The notes beneath the pieces are model-generated. The model searched no databases. It saw only the letters and a program-made list of their open reading frames with translations, and was not told where the DNA came from. A stretch of 13,246 bases of DNA from an uncultured Collinsella sp. GTDB lineage: Bacteria > Actinomycetota > Coriobacteriia > Coriobacteriales > Coriobacteriaceae. The stretch lies in assembly GCA_900544845.1 (NCBI GenBank), contig UQWV01000050.1, positions 1 to 13,246 of the forward strand. Reading direction: 5' to 3'. Position numbers and translations under genes: made by a program. This document shows positions 6,170 through 12,760 of this stretch, one piece after another; within the stretch, counting starts at the first letter, position 1; each line of letters opens with the position of its first letter.

Positions 6170-7273
6170 ATGGCGACGATGAACGAAAAAGATTACTACG
6201 AGATTTTGGGTGTCTCCAAGGACGCCACCTCGCGTGATATACAGAAAGCCTTCCAGCAAAAGGCCCGCAAGCTCCATCCGGACGTCAACAAAGAACCGGA
6301 TGCCGAGGAAAAGTTCAAAGAGGTTTCCGAGGCCTATGCTGTGCTTTCGGACGAGCAGAAGCGTGCGCGCTACGACGCCATGCGCTCGGGCAATCCCTTT
6401 GCCGGCGCTCCCACGGCTTCGCCCTATGGCGGCGGTTACGCCGGCAGCGCGGGCTACGGCAATCCCTTTGAGGGCGGCTTTCCCTTTGGTGGCGCCTGGG
6501 GTCAGCCGCGTCGCGGGCAGGCTGCCTATAATCCCGAGAACGGCGCCAACGTGGTCGTCGATATTAAGCTCGACGCCAAGGAGGCCAAGGGCGGTGCCCG
6601 CAAGACCGTCCGCTATACGCGCTTCGATACCTGTGGTCACTGCGGCGGTTCGGGCTCTGTTTCGTCCGAGCATGCACATACCTGTCCGAGCTGCGGCGGT
6701 CGCGGCCACATCGATGTCGACCTGTCCTTTCTGTTTGGTGCCGGCACGTTCCAGTCTGTCTGCCCTGAGTGCGGTGGCTCCGGTAAGGTCGTCGCCGACC
6801 CCTGTCCCGATTGCGGCGGCAGCGGGCGAACCCGTGTGACCTCCGAGCAGACGATTGAGTTTCCCGCCGGCACGCACGATGGCGACGAGGTCCGTATTGG
6901 CGGCATGGGTCACGCCGGCACCAACGGCGCCTCTGGCGGTGATCTGGTCGGTCGGGCCCATGTTGAGGCCGAGCGCCTGGAAGGCAAGGCCCGTACCGGT
7001 TTTTACCTGATGGGCATCGTGGCGCCGTTTTTGGTGCTATCGGCCATCTCGGGCGTGTTCTCGGCCTTTGCCGTGATGTGCTTTATTCCGTTTGCCATGG
7101 GCCTGTTCATGGTGCTCTCGGACGGCGTGCTGCACCGCAGCCTGCTGTGGTGGAAGCGCGGCGCGATGCAGTTTGCCAACGGTTTTGCCAACGGATTTAT
7201 GTTTGCGCTCGTGTCGGTTTGGTTTGCGAGCTGCTCGCAACGTGCCATGCTTTCGCCCTACGCAATGCAATAA
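6170..7273 (+). CDS. Membrane-anchored DnaJ-like protein: J domain, G/F linker, zinc fingers, three C-terminal membrane helices
   Basis: The 367-residue product starts like a type I J protein. Its J domain (about 7-70) has the HPD triad at 36-38, which should stimulate DnaK ATPase. A Gly/Phe/Pro-rich linker (74-112) has NPF at 75-77 and 98-100 and lacks the DIF motif of DnaJ. C-terminal domain I (127-269) holds four CxxCxGxG zinc motifs (Cys155/158, 172/175, 198/201, 212/215). Then, where DnaJ has domain II and the dimerisation tail, the chain turns hydrophobic: likely helices at about 277-299, 300-318 and 335-356, with a basic loop (HRSLLWWKR, 322-330) between the second and third. By the positive-inside rule the J domain is cytosolic. 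ATG 6170 is chosen because AGGAGG (6155-6160) lies 9 nt upstream; the GTG at 6149 precedes that site. The frame is clean, so this is not a broken dnaJ. Function at the membrane is inference; no client is indicated. Confidence 0.88.
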   Translation: MATMNEKDYYEILGVSKDATSRDIQKAFQQKARKLHPDVNKEPDAEEKFKEVSEAYAVLSDEQKRARYDAMRSGNPFAGAPTASPYGGGYAGSAGYGNPFEGGFPFGGAWGQPRRGQAAYNPENGANVVVDIKLDAKEAKGGARKTVRYTRFDTCGHCGGSGSVSSEHAHTCPSCGGRGHIDVDLSFLFGAGTFQSVCPECGGSGKVVADPCPDCGGSGRTRVTSEQTIEFPAGTHDGDEVRIGGMGHAGTNGASGGDLVGRAHVEAERLEGKARTGFYLMGIVAPFLVLSAISGVFSAFAVMCFIPFAMGLFMVLSDGVLHRSLLWWKRGAMQFANGFANGFMFALVSVWFASCSQRAMLSPYAMQ

Positions 7274-7287
7274 CATCAAACCCTCTG

Positions 7288-7315
7288 TTTGCGGCCGGCC
7301 CAGCTTGGGTATAGG
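7288..7315 (+). promoter_or_regulatory. Candidate promoter for dnaJ
   Basis: TTTGCG (7288-7293) and TATAGG (7310-7315) are 16 nt apart in the 81-nt gap between the two J-protein genes. The -10 is preceded by TTGGG, as at the other candidate sites. Transcription would start near 7322, giving a leader of about 33 nt. No CIRCE inverted repeat (the HrcA operator) and no HAIR-type (HspR) repeat is visible here, so heat control by those repressors is not supported at this spot. Confidence 0.4.
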
Positions 7316-7354
7316 ACGCACTGTGACAATAATGAAAGTCGGAAGGATTCGGTC

Positions 7355-8503
7355 GTGTCGGAAAATAGGGATTACTACGAGGTGCTTGGCGTCGACAAGG
7401 ATGCCGACGCGCGGACGATTAAGCGCGCGTTTCTAAAGAAGGCCCGTACCGTACACCCGGACGTTTCGGACGACCCCGAGGCCGAGGCTAAGTTCAAAGA
7501 GCTCAACGAGGCATATTCCGTTCTTTCCGATGAGCAGAAGCGTGCTAACTACGACCGTTACGGCACTGCCGACGGCCCCGGTGGCTCCGGCTACGTCGAT
7601 ATCAACGATATCTTTGGTGGCATGGGCATGGACGACTTGTTCTCGTCGTTCTTTGGCGGCGGTGCCGGCGGTGGCGCCCGCAGCCGTCGTGAGCGTCGTC
7701 GCGGACGTGATATGGCCATCTCGCTTTCGGTGACGCTCGAGGAGGCGGCGCTCGGCTGCAAAAAGACGATCAGCTATGACCGCCTTGCTCCCTGCGAGGA
7801 TTGCAACGGTACGGGCAAGGCTGACGGTGCGACCGAAAAACAGTGCAGCCGCTGCCACGGCACGGGCTATGTCACCACGGTCCAGCGCTCTTTTTTGGGC
7901 CAGGTCCAGTCCTCTTCGCCTTGCCCCGACTGCCACGGCGAGGGCACGGTCATCGATCATCCCTGCGAGACCTGTGACGGCCAGGGCCGCACGCCTTCGC
8001 ATGAAAAGATCGACATCGATATTCCCGCCGGCGTTTCGACCGGTCGCCAGCTGCGTGTGAGCGGCTTTGGCGAGGCCGGCCTTCGCGGCGAGCCTTCGGG
8101 CGACCTGATTGTCAACGTGCGCGTTGCCGACCATGAGCGCTTTAAGCGCAACGGTGACGACCTGTACCTGGTGAGCGATATCTCGATTGCGCAGGCTGCG
8201 CTCGGCTGCGAGATCGAGGTCGAGGGCATTATGCCCGACGAGGTCGTTAAGGTGACGGTTCCCGCCGGTGCCCAGTACGGCGACACCGTGAGCGTCAATA
8301 ATTACGGCATGCCGCGCATTGGTGGTGGCGGTTCGCGTGGCCGCCTGATCGTGCAACTGCGCGTGGTCGTTCCCACCAATCTTTCCAATAAGCAGCGCGA
8401 GCTGCTCCGTGCTTTTGCCGATGAGATGGGCGATGACGTCGCTTCCGGTAAGAAGTCGGTGACCGACCGTATCAAGAGTGCCCTCGACGATATCCTCGAT
8501 TAA
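7355..8503 (+). CDS. dnaJ: Chaperone protein DnaJ (type I J protein)
   Basis: DnaJ delivers unfolded proteins to DnaK and triggers its ATPase. The 382-residue product has the full type I layout: J domain with HPD at 34-36; a Gly/Phe linker with DIF (85-87), a motif known to control the J domain; C-terminal domain I with four zinc motifs (Cys147/150, 164/167, 190/193, 204/207); domain II starting near GDLIVNVRV (249-257); and the dimerisation tail. The linker is followed by a very basic stretch (RSRRERRRGR, 109-118). The start is GTG 7355 with GGAAGGA (7341-7347) 7 nt upstream. grpE and dnaK are not in the window. mtaB follows 9 nt downstream with its ribosome site overlapping the dnaJ stop, so dnaJ probably heads the operon that runs to recO. 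Confidence 0.97.
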   Translation: MSENRDYYEVLGVDKDADARTIKRAFLKKARTVHPDVSDDPEAEAKFKELNEAYSVLSDEQKRANYDRYGTADGPGGSGYVDINDIFGGMGMDDLFSSFFGGGAGGGARSRRERRRGRDMAISLSVTLEEAALGCKKTISYDRLAPCEDCNGTGKADGATEKQCSRCHGTGYVTTVQRSFLGQVQSSSPCPDCHGEGTVIDHPCETCDGQGRTPSHEKIDIDIPAGVSTGRQLRVSGFGEAGLRGEPSGDLIVNVRVADHERFKRNGDDLYLVSDISIAQAALGCEIEVEGIMPDEVVKVTVPAGAQYGDTVSVNNYGMPRIGGGGSRGRLIVQLRVVVPTNLSNKQRELLRAFADEMGDDVASGKKSVTDRIKSALDDILD

Positions 8504-8512
8504 GGAGCCCGC

Positions 8513-9805
8513 GTGCTCGCACCCCATATTTCCGTCGTCAACCTCGGATGCCGTGTCAATCGGGTTGAGTCTGACCGTATCACTGCCGATCTTATGCGCC
8601 TGGGCTTTGCTATGGTGGAGCCCCAGGATGCCGATCTGATCGTCATTAACACCTGTGCTGTTACGGGCGAGGCCGAGGCCAAGACCCGTAAGGCCGTTCG
8701 CCATGCACTGGCCCATCAAAATGAGCCCTATGTGGTCGTGACCGGATGCGTGGTCAATTTGCATCCCGAGGAGCTGCTGGAGCTTTCGGATCGCGTGATC
8801 GCCGAGCCGTCCAAGATCGATGTCGCCGAACGTGTCTGCGAGCTGCTGGGCGTTGAGTCCGATAGCGTCCCCGCCTGCAGCGATGGCGAGGTGGTCGATG
8901 CGCTCGGTCGCTCTCGCCTGGGCGTGAAGATTCAGGACGGCTGCAACCATCGCTGCACCTATTGCATTGTGTGGAAGGCACGCGGCCCCGAGCGCTCCGT
9001 GCCCGTCGAGTCCGTGCTCGAGCAAGTTCGTGAGGCCCAGGAGGCCGGCGTGCCCGAGGTGGTGCTGACCGGTGTGAACCTGGGTGCCTACGATGGCAAG
9101 AGCGCGACCGACGAGCATGTCGAAATCGATGAGCTGCTTGAGGCCATCATGGAGCGCACGTCTATTCCGCATGTGCGCATTTCCTCGGTCGAGCCCATGG
9201 ATATCTCTGAGCGCCTGCTTAAGGTGATGGCGCGCTATCCGCAGCGTATCGCCCCGTTTTTGCACCTGCCCGTGCAGTCCGGCTGCACGGCGACCCTGCA
9301 TCGCATGGGCCGCCCCTATAGCGCCGAGACCTTTGAGGACACGGTGCGTATGATTCGCGCCAACTTGCCCCAGGCGTCTCTTTCGTGCGATGTCATCGTC
9401 GGTTTTCCTGGTGAGACGGACGAGGAGTTCGAGGAGTCGCTGGCGCTGTGCCGTCGTGTGGGTTTCTCGCGTATGCACGTGTTCCGCTATAGCAAGCGTC
9501 CCGGTACCCTTGCTGCCGATATGCCCGACCAGGTGCCGCCCGAGGTTATGGCCGAGCGCAGCCGTCGTATGCGAGCCGCGGCGCAGGAACTCGCCATTGC
9601 CGACGCTCGTCGTCGCGTGGGCACCGTCGAGCGTGCCGTCCTCGAGTACGGCGACAACCTGACGCTCGGTTCGTTCCATCATGCCCGTCTTGACGATACC
9701 TGTGGACTTACAGCCCCGTGCCTGCTCGATGTTGCTATCATCGGAGTCGATGATTCCGGCTTGGTCCATGCGCGCAGGGAGGTTCATGGAAGCCTCGAAG
9801 ATTAG
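8513..9805 (+). CDS. mtaB: tRNA (N6-threonylcarbamoyladenosine-37) methylthiotransferase MtaB
   Basis: MtaB is a radical SAM enzyme that adds a methylthio group to t6A at position 37 of ANN-decoding tRNAs, improving codon reading. The product is 430 residues. The N-terminal methylthiotransferase domain has its three cluster cysteines in LGCRVN (Cys13), NTCAVT (Cys48) and TGCVVN (Cys79). The radical SAM motif CNHRCTYC supplies Cys144, 148 and 151. Later motifs are VVLTGVNLG, PFLHLPVQSG and DVIVGFPGET. A degenerate TRAM-like domain closes the protein (from about residue 365). LGCRVN rather than the MiaB or RimO forms, plus location next to dnaJ, support MtaB over its paralogues. The start is GTG 8513; AAGGAG (8502-8507) sits 5 nt upstream, overlapping the dnaJ stop. 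Its end overlaps phoH by 20 nt. Confidence 0.93.
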   Translation: MLAPHISVVNLGCRVNRVESDRITADLMRLGFAMVEPQDADLIVINTCAVTGEAEAKTRKAVRHALAHQNEPYVVVTGCVVNLHPEELLELSDRVIAEPSKIDVAERVCELLGVESDSVPACSDGEVVDALGRSRLGVKIQDGCNHRCTYCIVWKARGPERSVPVESVLEQVREAQEAGVPEVVLTGVNLGAYDGKSATDEHVEIDELLEAIMERTSIPHVRISSVEPMDISERLLKVMARYPQRIAPFLHLPVQSGCTATLHRMGRPYSAETFEDTVRMIRANLPQASLSCDVIVGFPGETDEEFEESLALCRRVGFSRMHVFRYSKRPGTLAADMPDQVPPEVMAERSRRMRAAAQELAIADARRRVGTVERAVLEYGDNLTLGSFHHARLDDTCGLTAPCLLDVAIIGVDDSGLVHARREVHGSLED

Positions 9806-10772
9806 ACTTACCGTTCCCGAGGGAATTGATCCCTCGTGCGTTTTGGGCGCCGGCGACGGCGTCCTTCGTGCGCTCGAGAGCTTGGTTCGCGCCCATGTGG
9901 TCGCCCGTGGCGATAGCATCGCCGTGAGCGGTGACCCGGATGAGGTCGAACTCGTGGCGCGTTTTTTCGAACATGCTTTTCGCGAGGCGGCCGCCGGGCG
10001 CACGCTGTCTGCCGACGATGTCTCTCGCTGCCTGGCCGTCTTGCGCGACGGTGAGCACGAGGCTACGTCGCTTCGCGATGACGTGCTGCTTTCGTATCGC
10101 GGCCGCGTCATTCGTCCCAAGACGCTCGGGCAAAAGCGCTACGTGGATGCCATTCGCTCGCATACCATCACCTTTGGCTTGGGTCCAGCCGGTACCGGTA
10201 AGACCTATCTGGCCATGGCGCTCGCCGTTGCCGCGCTCAAGCGTCACGAGGTGGGCCGTTTGATCTTGACGCGTCCGGTTGTCGAGGCGGGGGAGAATCT
10301 GGGCTTTTTGCCCGGTACCCTTGAGGAAAAGATCGACCCCTACATGCGTCCGCTCTACGACGCCCTTTTTGACATGATGGATCGCGAGCGCACCGATGAG
10401 CTTATGGAGCGTGGCGTGATCGAGATCGCCCCGCTTGCCTACATGCGCGGCCGCACGCTGAGTGATGCCTTCGTGGTGCTCGACGAGGCGCAAAATACCA
10501 CGCCCGAGCAGATGAAGATGTTCCTGACACGCCTTGGGTTCAACTCCAAGTTCGTGATTACCGGCGACCTGAGCCAGCGCGACCTGGTGGGTCGTCGTGG
10601 CGGTCTTGCTGACGTTGAGCAGATTTTGGGCCGTGTCGACGATGTCGCATTTTCTCACCTCGAGCGTGCCGACGTGGTGCGCCATGCCCTGGTGGGTCGT
10701 ATCGTCGAGGCATATGAAGCTTATGATGACGTGCGCGAGCAGCGCCCGCGCGACCGAAAGGAGTCCCGTTGA
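9786..10772 (+). CDS. phoH: PhoH-like ATPase (YbeZ family)
   Basis: PhoH-like proteins are cytosolic P-loop ATPases related to superfamily 1 helicases. Linkage to ybeY suggests a part in RNA or ribosome metabolism, but the exact reaction is unsettled. The 328-residue product has a small N-terminal domain, then Walker A GPAGTGKT (133-140), the family string LTRPVVEAGENLGFLPG (161-177), Walker B VVLDEAQNTTPEQMKMFLTR (230-249) and TGDLSQRDL (259-267). ATG 9786 is the likeliest start, giving a 20-nt overlap with mtaB; however its best ribosome site, AGGGAGG (9776-9782), ends only 3 nt away. An in-frame ATG at 9768 is an alternative. Stop TGA overlaps the ybeY start. Such overlaps point to coupled translation with both neighbours. 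Confidence 0.94.
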   Translation: MEASKIRLTVPEGIDPSCVLGAGDGVLRALESLVRAHVVARGDSIAVSGDPDEVELVARFFEHAFREAAAGRTLSADDVSRCLAVLRDGEHEATSLRDDVLLSYRGRVIRPKTLGQKRYVDAIRSHTITFGLGPAGTGKTYLAMALAVAALKRHEVGRLILTRPVVEAGENLGFLPGTLEEKIDPYMRPLYDALFDMMDRERTDELMERGVIEIAPLAYMRGRTLSDAFVVLDEAQNTTPEQMKMFLTRLGFNSKFVITGDLSQRDLVGRRGGLADVEQILGRVDDVAFSHLERADVVRHALVGRIVEAYEAYDDVREQRPRDRKESR

Positions 10773-11278
10773 GTGTATTGATCAGCAACGATGCCGAGCT
10801 CGATACGCTGCTCGACGCGCAGGAGGTGGAGCACATCTGCGAGGTTGTGCTTGCCGCCGAGGGCGTTGAACGTGGAGTCGAGATTTCCCTTTCGTATGTC
10901 GACGAGGACGAGATGCACGAGCTCAACCACGAGTGGCGCGGTATCGACCGCACCACCGATGTGCTCTCGTTTGAGTGCGATTCGGCCTTTGACGATGACA
11001 TTCCCGCCGATGAGACGCTCGAGCTCGGCGATATTATCTTGGCCCCGCAGGTTATTGCCCGTCAGGCCCCCGGTTTTGGCAATAGCCCCGCTGACGAGTG
11101 CCGTCTGATGCTCGTACACGGAATGCTGCACCTGCTGGGCTATGACCACATCGAGGACGACGAGGCCGAGGTCATGGAGGCCCGCGAGGACGCCATCCTG
11201 CGCGATCTGGCGCTCGAGCGCGGCGAGGACCCTAAGCTAGTCCACGTCGGCCCCATCACCAACCACGCCCACGACTAG
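10769..11278 (+). CDS. ybeY: Endoribonuclease YbeY (rRNA maturation factor)
   Basis: YbeY is a zinc-dependent single-strand RNA endonuclease involved in 16S rRNA 3' processing and 70S quality control. The 169-residue product has the diagnostic H3xH5xH motif HGMLHLLGYDH, giving zinc ligands His117, His121 and His127. Also conserved are NHEWRGIDRTTDVLSF (53-68) and LGDIILAP (86-93). The TTG start at 10769 forms a TTGA overlap with the phoH stop; AAAGGAG (10757-10763) lies 5 nt upstream, and no better ATG or GTG is in frame nearby. The C-terminal tail is extended by roughly 20 residues past the core and contains several His (HVGPITNHAHD); its role is unknown. phoH-ybeY-era linkage is widely conserved and supports a shared rRNA role. 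Confidence 0.95.
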   Translation: MSVLISNDAELDTLLDAQEVEHICEVVLAAEGVERGVEISLSYVDEDEMHELNHEWRGIDRTTDVLSFECDSAFDDDIPADETLELGDIILAPQVIARQAPGFGNSPADECRLMLVHGMLHLLGYDHIEDDEAEVMEAREDAILRDLALERGEDPKLVHVGPITNHAHD

Positions 11279-11287
11279 GAGCCGTCT

Positions 11288-11665
11288 ATGATTCCCGGAT
11301 CGAACAAGGACCATCCGTCCTTTTTAAAGTCGTTTTCCTACGCCATGGAGGGCTTCGTCACCGCCGTCAAGACCGAGCGCAACATTAAGATCATGCTCGT
11401 TGCGGGCGTGTGCACCGTCATTGCCGGCTGCGTCGTGGGGCTCGACATTGCCGAGTGGGCCACGATTATCATCTGTTGCGGCCTGGTGATTCACGGCGAG
11501 CTGTGCAACACCGCTATGGAGGCCATCGTCGACCTGGCGACCCAGGAGCTCCATCCGCTGGCCAAGCGTGCGAAGGACATCGCCGCCGCTTCCGTATACA
11601 TACTTTCCATCACCGCCGCGATTGTGGGCGTGCTGGTATTTGCCCACGCGCTCGGCTTTATTTAG
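11288..11665 (+). CDS. dgkA: Diacylglycerol kinase family protein, probably undecaprenol kinase
   Basis: Small membrane kinases of this family phosphorylate diacylglycerol in Gram-negatives and chiefly undecaprenol in Gram-positives, where they feed the lipid carrier for cell-wall synthesis. The product is 125 residues with three hydrophobic segments (about 34-52, 56-70 and 101-122). The active-site signature is GELCNTAMEAIVD (70-82; Glu71, Asn74, Glu78), followed by AKRAKDIAAASV (92-103) with Asp97. The N-terminal amphipathic region SFSYAMEGFVTAVKTERNIKIM is also typical. The ribosome site AGGAG (11277-11281) overlaps the ybeY stop and is 6 nt from the ATG. Lying between ybeY and era is the common Gram-positive position, though the cdd gene often found before era is absent. 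The substrate is inferred from relatives. Confidence 0.9.
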   Translation: MIPGSNKDHPSFLKSFSYAMEGFVTAVKTERNIKIMLVAGVCTVIAGCVVGLDIAEWATIIICCGLVIHGELCNTAMEAIVDLATQELHPLAKRAKDIAAASVYILSITAAIVGVLVFAHALGFI

Positions 11666-11677
11666 AAGGGGATTCCC

Positions 11678-12745
11678 ATGTCCGACAATATGCAGCCTAC
11701 CGATGAAGTTTTGGATGACGAGGTCCTTGACGCGGTGGATACCGAGGAGCTCGAGGATGTCGAGGAATTCGACCCGTTTGAGGGCATGAGCGACGAGGAA
11801 CTCGACTCCCTGTGCGACGAGGACGACGGTCCTATGGGCTTTGGTGACGTGGAACCCGGTTTCCGCAGCGGCTTCGTGGCCCTGGTCGGTCGTCCCAACG
11901 CCGGCAAGTCCACGCTGCTTAATGCCTGCTATGGCAAAAAGGTCGCCATCACCTCGCCGGTGGCACAGACGACCCGCCGCCGCATGCGCGCCGTCGTCAA
12001 CCGTCCCGGCTACCAGCTGGTCTTTGTCGATACCCCGGGTATTCATAAGCCCAAGGACGGCCTGGGGTCCGAGCTCAACAAGAGCGCACTGTTCGAGTTG
12101 AACGATGTCGACGTCGTCGCGTTTTTGATTGATGCCACCAAGCCGATCGGCAGGGGAGACGCCTGGGTTGCCGAGCGCGTCAGATGCGCTCGTTGCAAGA
12201 AGGTCCTGGTGCTCACCAAGGCCGATGAGGCCGACCCCGCACAGGTCATGGAGCAGCTTAAGGCTGCCCACGAGCTTATGGAATATGACGACGAGATTGT
12301 GACGTCGTCGGTTAAGAACTTCAACGTCGATGCCTTTATCGAGACCGTTGCGCACTTTTTGCCCGAGGGTCCGCGTTGGTTCCCCGAGGACATGGGTACC
12401 GACGCTTCCGATGAGACGCTCGTTGCCGAGTTTGTGCGCGAGAAGGTCTTGCGCCGCACCCGTGATGAGATCCCGCACTCCGTTGGCGTGATCTGCGATG
12501 CGCTCGAGCAGACCAAGAAGGTGCTGCGCGTGCACGCCACCATTTACGTCGAGCGCGAGGGCCAAAAGGGCATCATCATCGGCAAGGGCGGCGAGATGAT
12601 CAAGCATATCGGTATCGACGCCCGTCGCGATCTTGAGCGCATTTTTGGCACGCAGGTCTTTTTGGAGTTGGACGTGAAGGTCAAGGCCGGCTGGCGTGAC
12701 GACGAGGCCCAGATTCGCCGCTTTGGCTATAACGCCGAGGACTAA
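11678..12745 (+). CDS. era: GTPase Era with an acidic N-terminal extension
   Basis: Era is an essential GTPase that binds the 3' end of 16S rRNA and checks 30S assembly. The 355-residue product is about 55 longer than usual Era because of an N-terminal extension: residues 1-60 hold 26 Asp/Glu and no Lys, Arg or His. Then come G1 GRPNAGKST (71-79), the switch I region with QTTRRR (97-102), G3 DTPG (118-121), G4 TKAD (180-183, in place of the usual NKxD) and the G5 region SSVKNFNV (210-217). The KH domain has IIGKGGEMIKHIG (300-312) with GKGG at 302-305. ATG 11678 is supported by AAGGGG (11666-11671) 6 nt upstream; no start near residue 60 has a ribosome site, and the extension is in frame without interruption. 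recO follows after 15 nt. Role of the extension is unknown. Confidence 0.96.
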   Translation: MSDNMQPTDEVLDDEVLDAVDTEELEDVEEFDPFEGMSDEELDSLCDEDDGPMGFGDVEPGFRSGFVALVGRPNAGKSTLLNACYGKKVAITSPVAQTTRRRMRAVVNRPGYQLVFVDTPGIHKPKDGLGSELNKSALFELNDVDVVAFLIDATKPIGRGDAWVAERVRCARCKKVLVLTKADEADPAQVMEQLKAAHELMEYDDEIVTSSVKNFNVDAFIETVAHFLPEGPRWFPEDMGTDASDETLVAEFVREKVLRRTRDEIPHSVGVICDALEQTKKVLRVHATIYVEREGQKGIIIGKGGEMIKHIGIDARRDLERIFGTQVFLELDVKVKAGWRDDEAQIRRFGYNAED

Positions 12746-12760
12746 GGACGCGCGGCGCGC

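Noticed and set aside
6170..7273. First J gene as a frameshifted or truncated dnaJ
   Set aside because: The frame is uninterrupted and ends with well-formed hydrophobic segments and a basic loop; I found no sign of domain II in another frame downstream before the stop.
7293..7300. GGCCGGCC palindrome between the two J genes
   Set aside because: A short GC palindrome is expected by chance in DNA this GC-rich; no supporting context.
7433..10120. Very long open frame on the minus strand (895 codons) opposite dnaJ, mtaB and the first part of phoH
   Set aside because: Over dnaJ and mtaB its codons are the exact complement of the sense codons, so it stays open simply because those genes avoid TTA, CTA and TCA. 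The translation is low in complexity and resembles no family; both sense genes are full-length and conserved.
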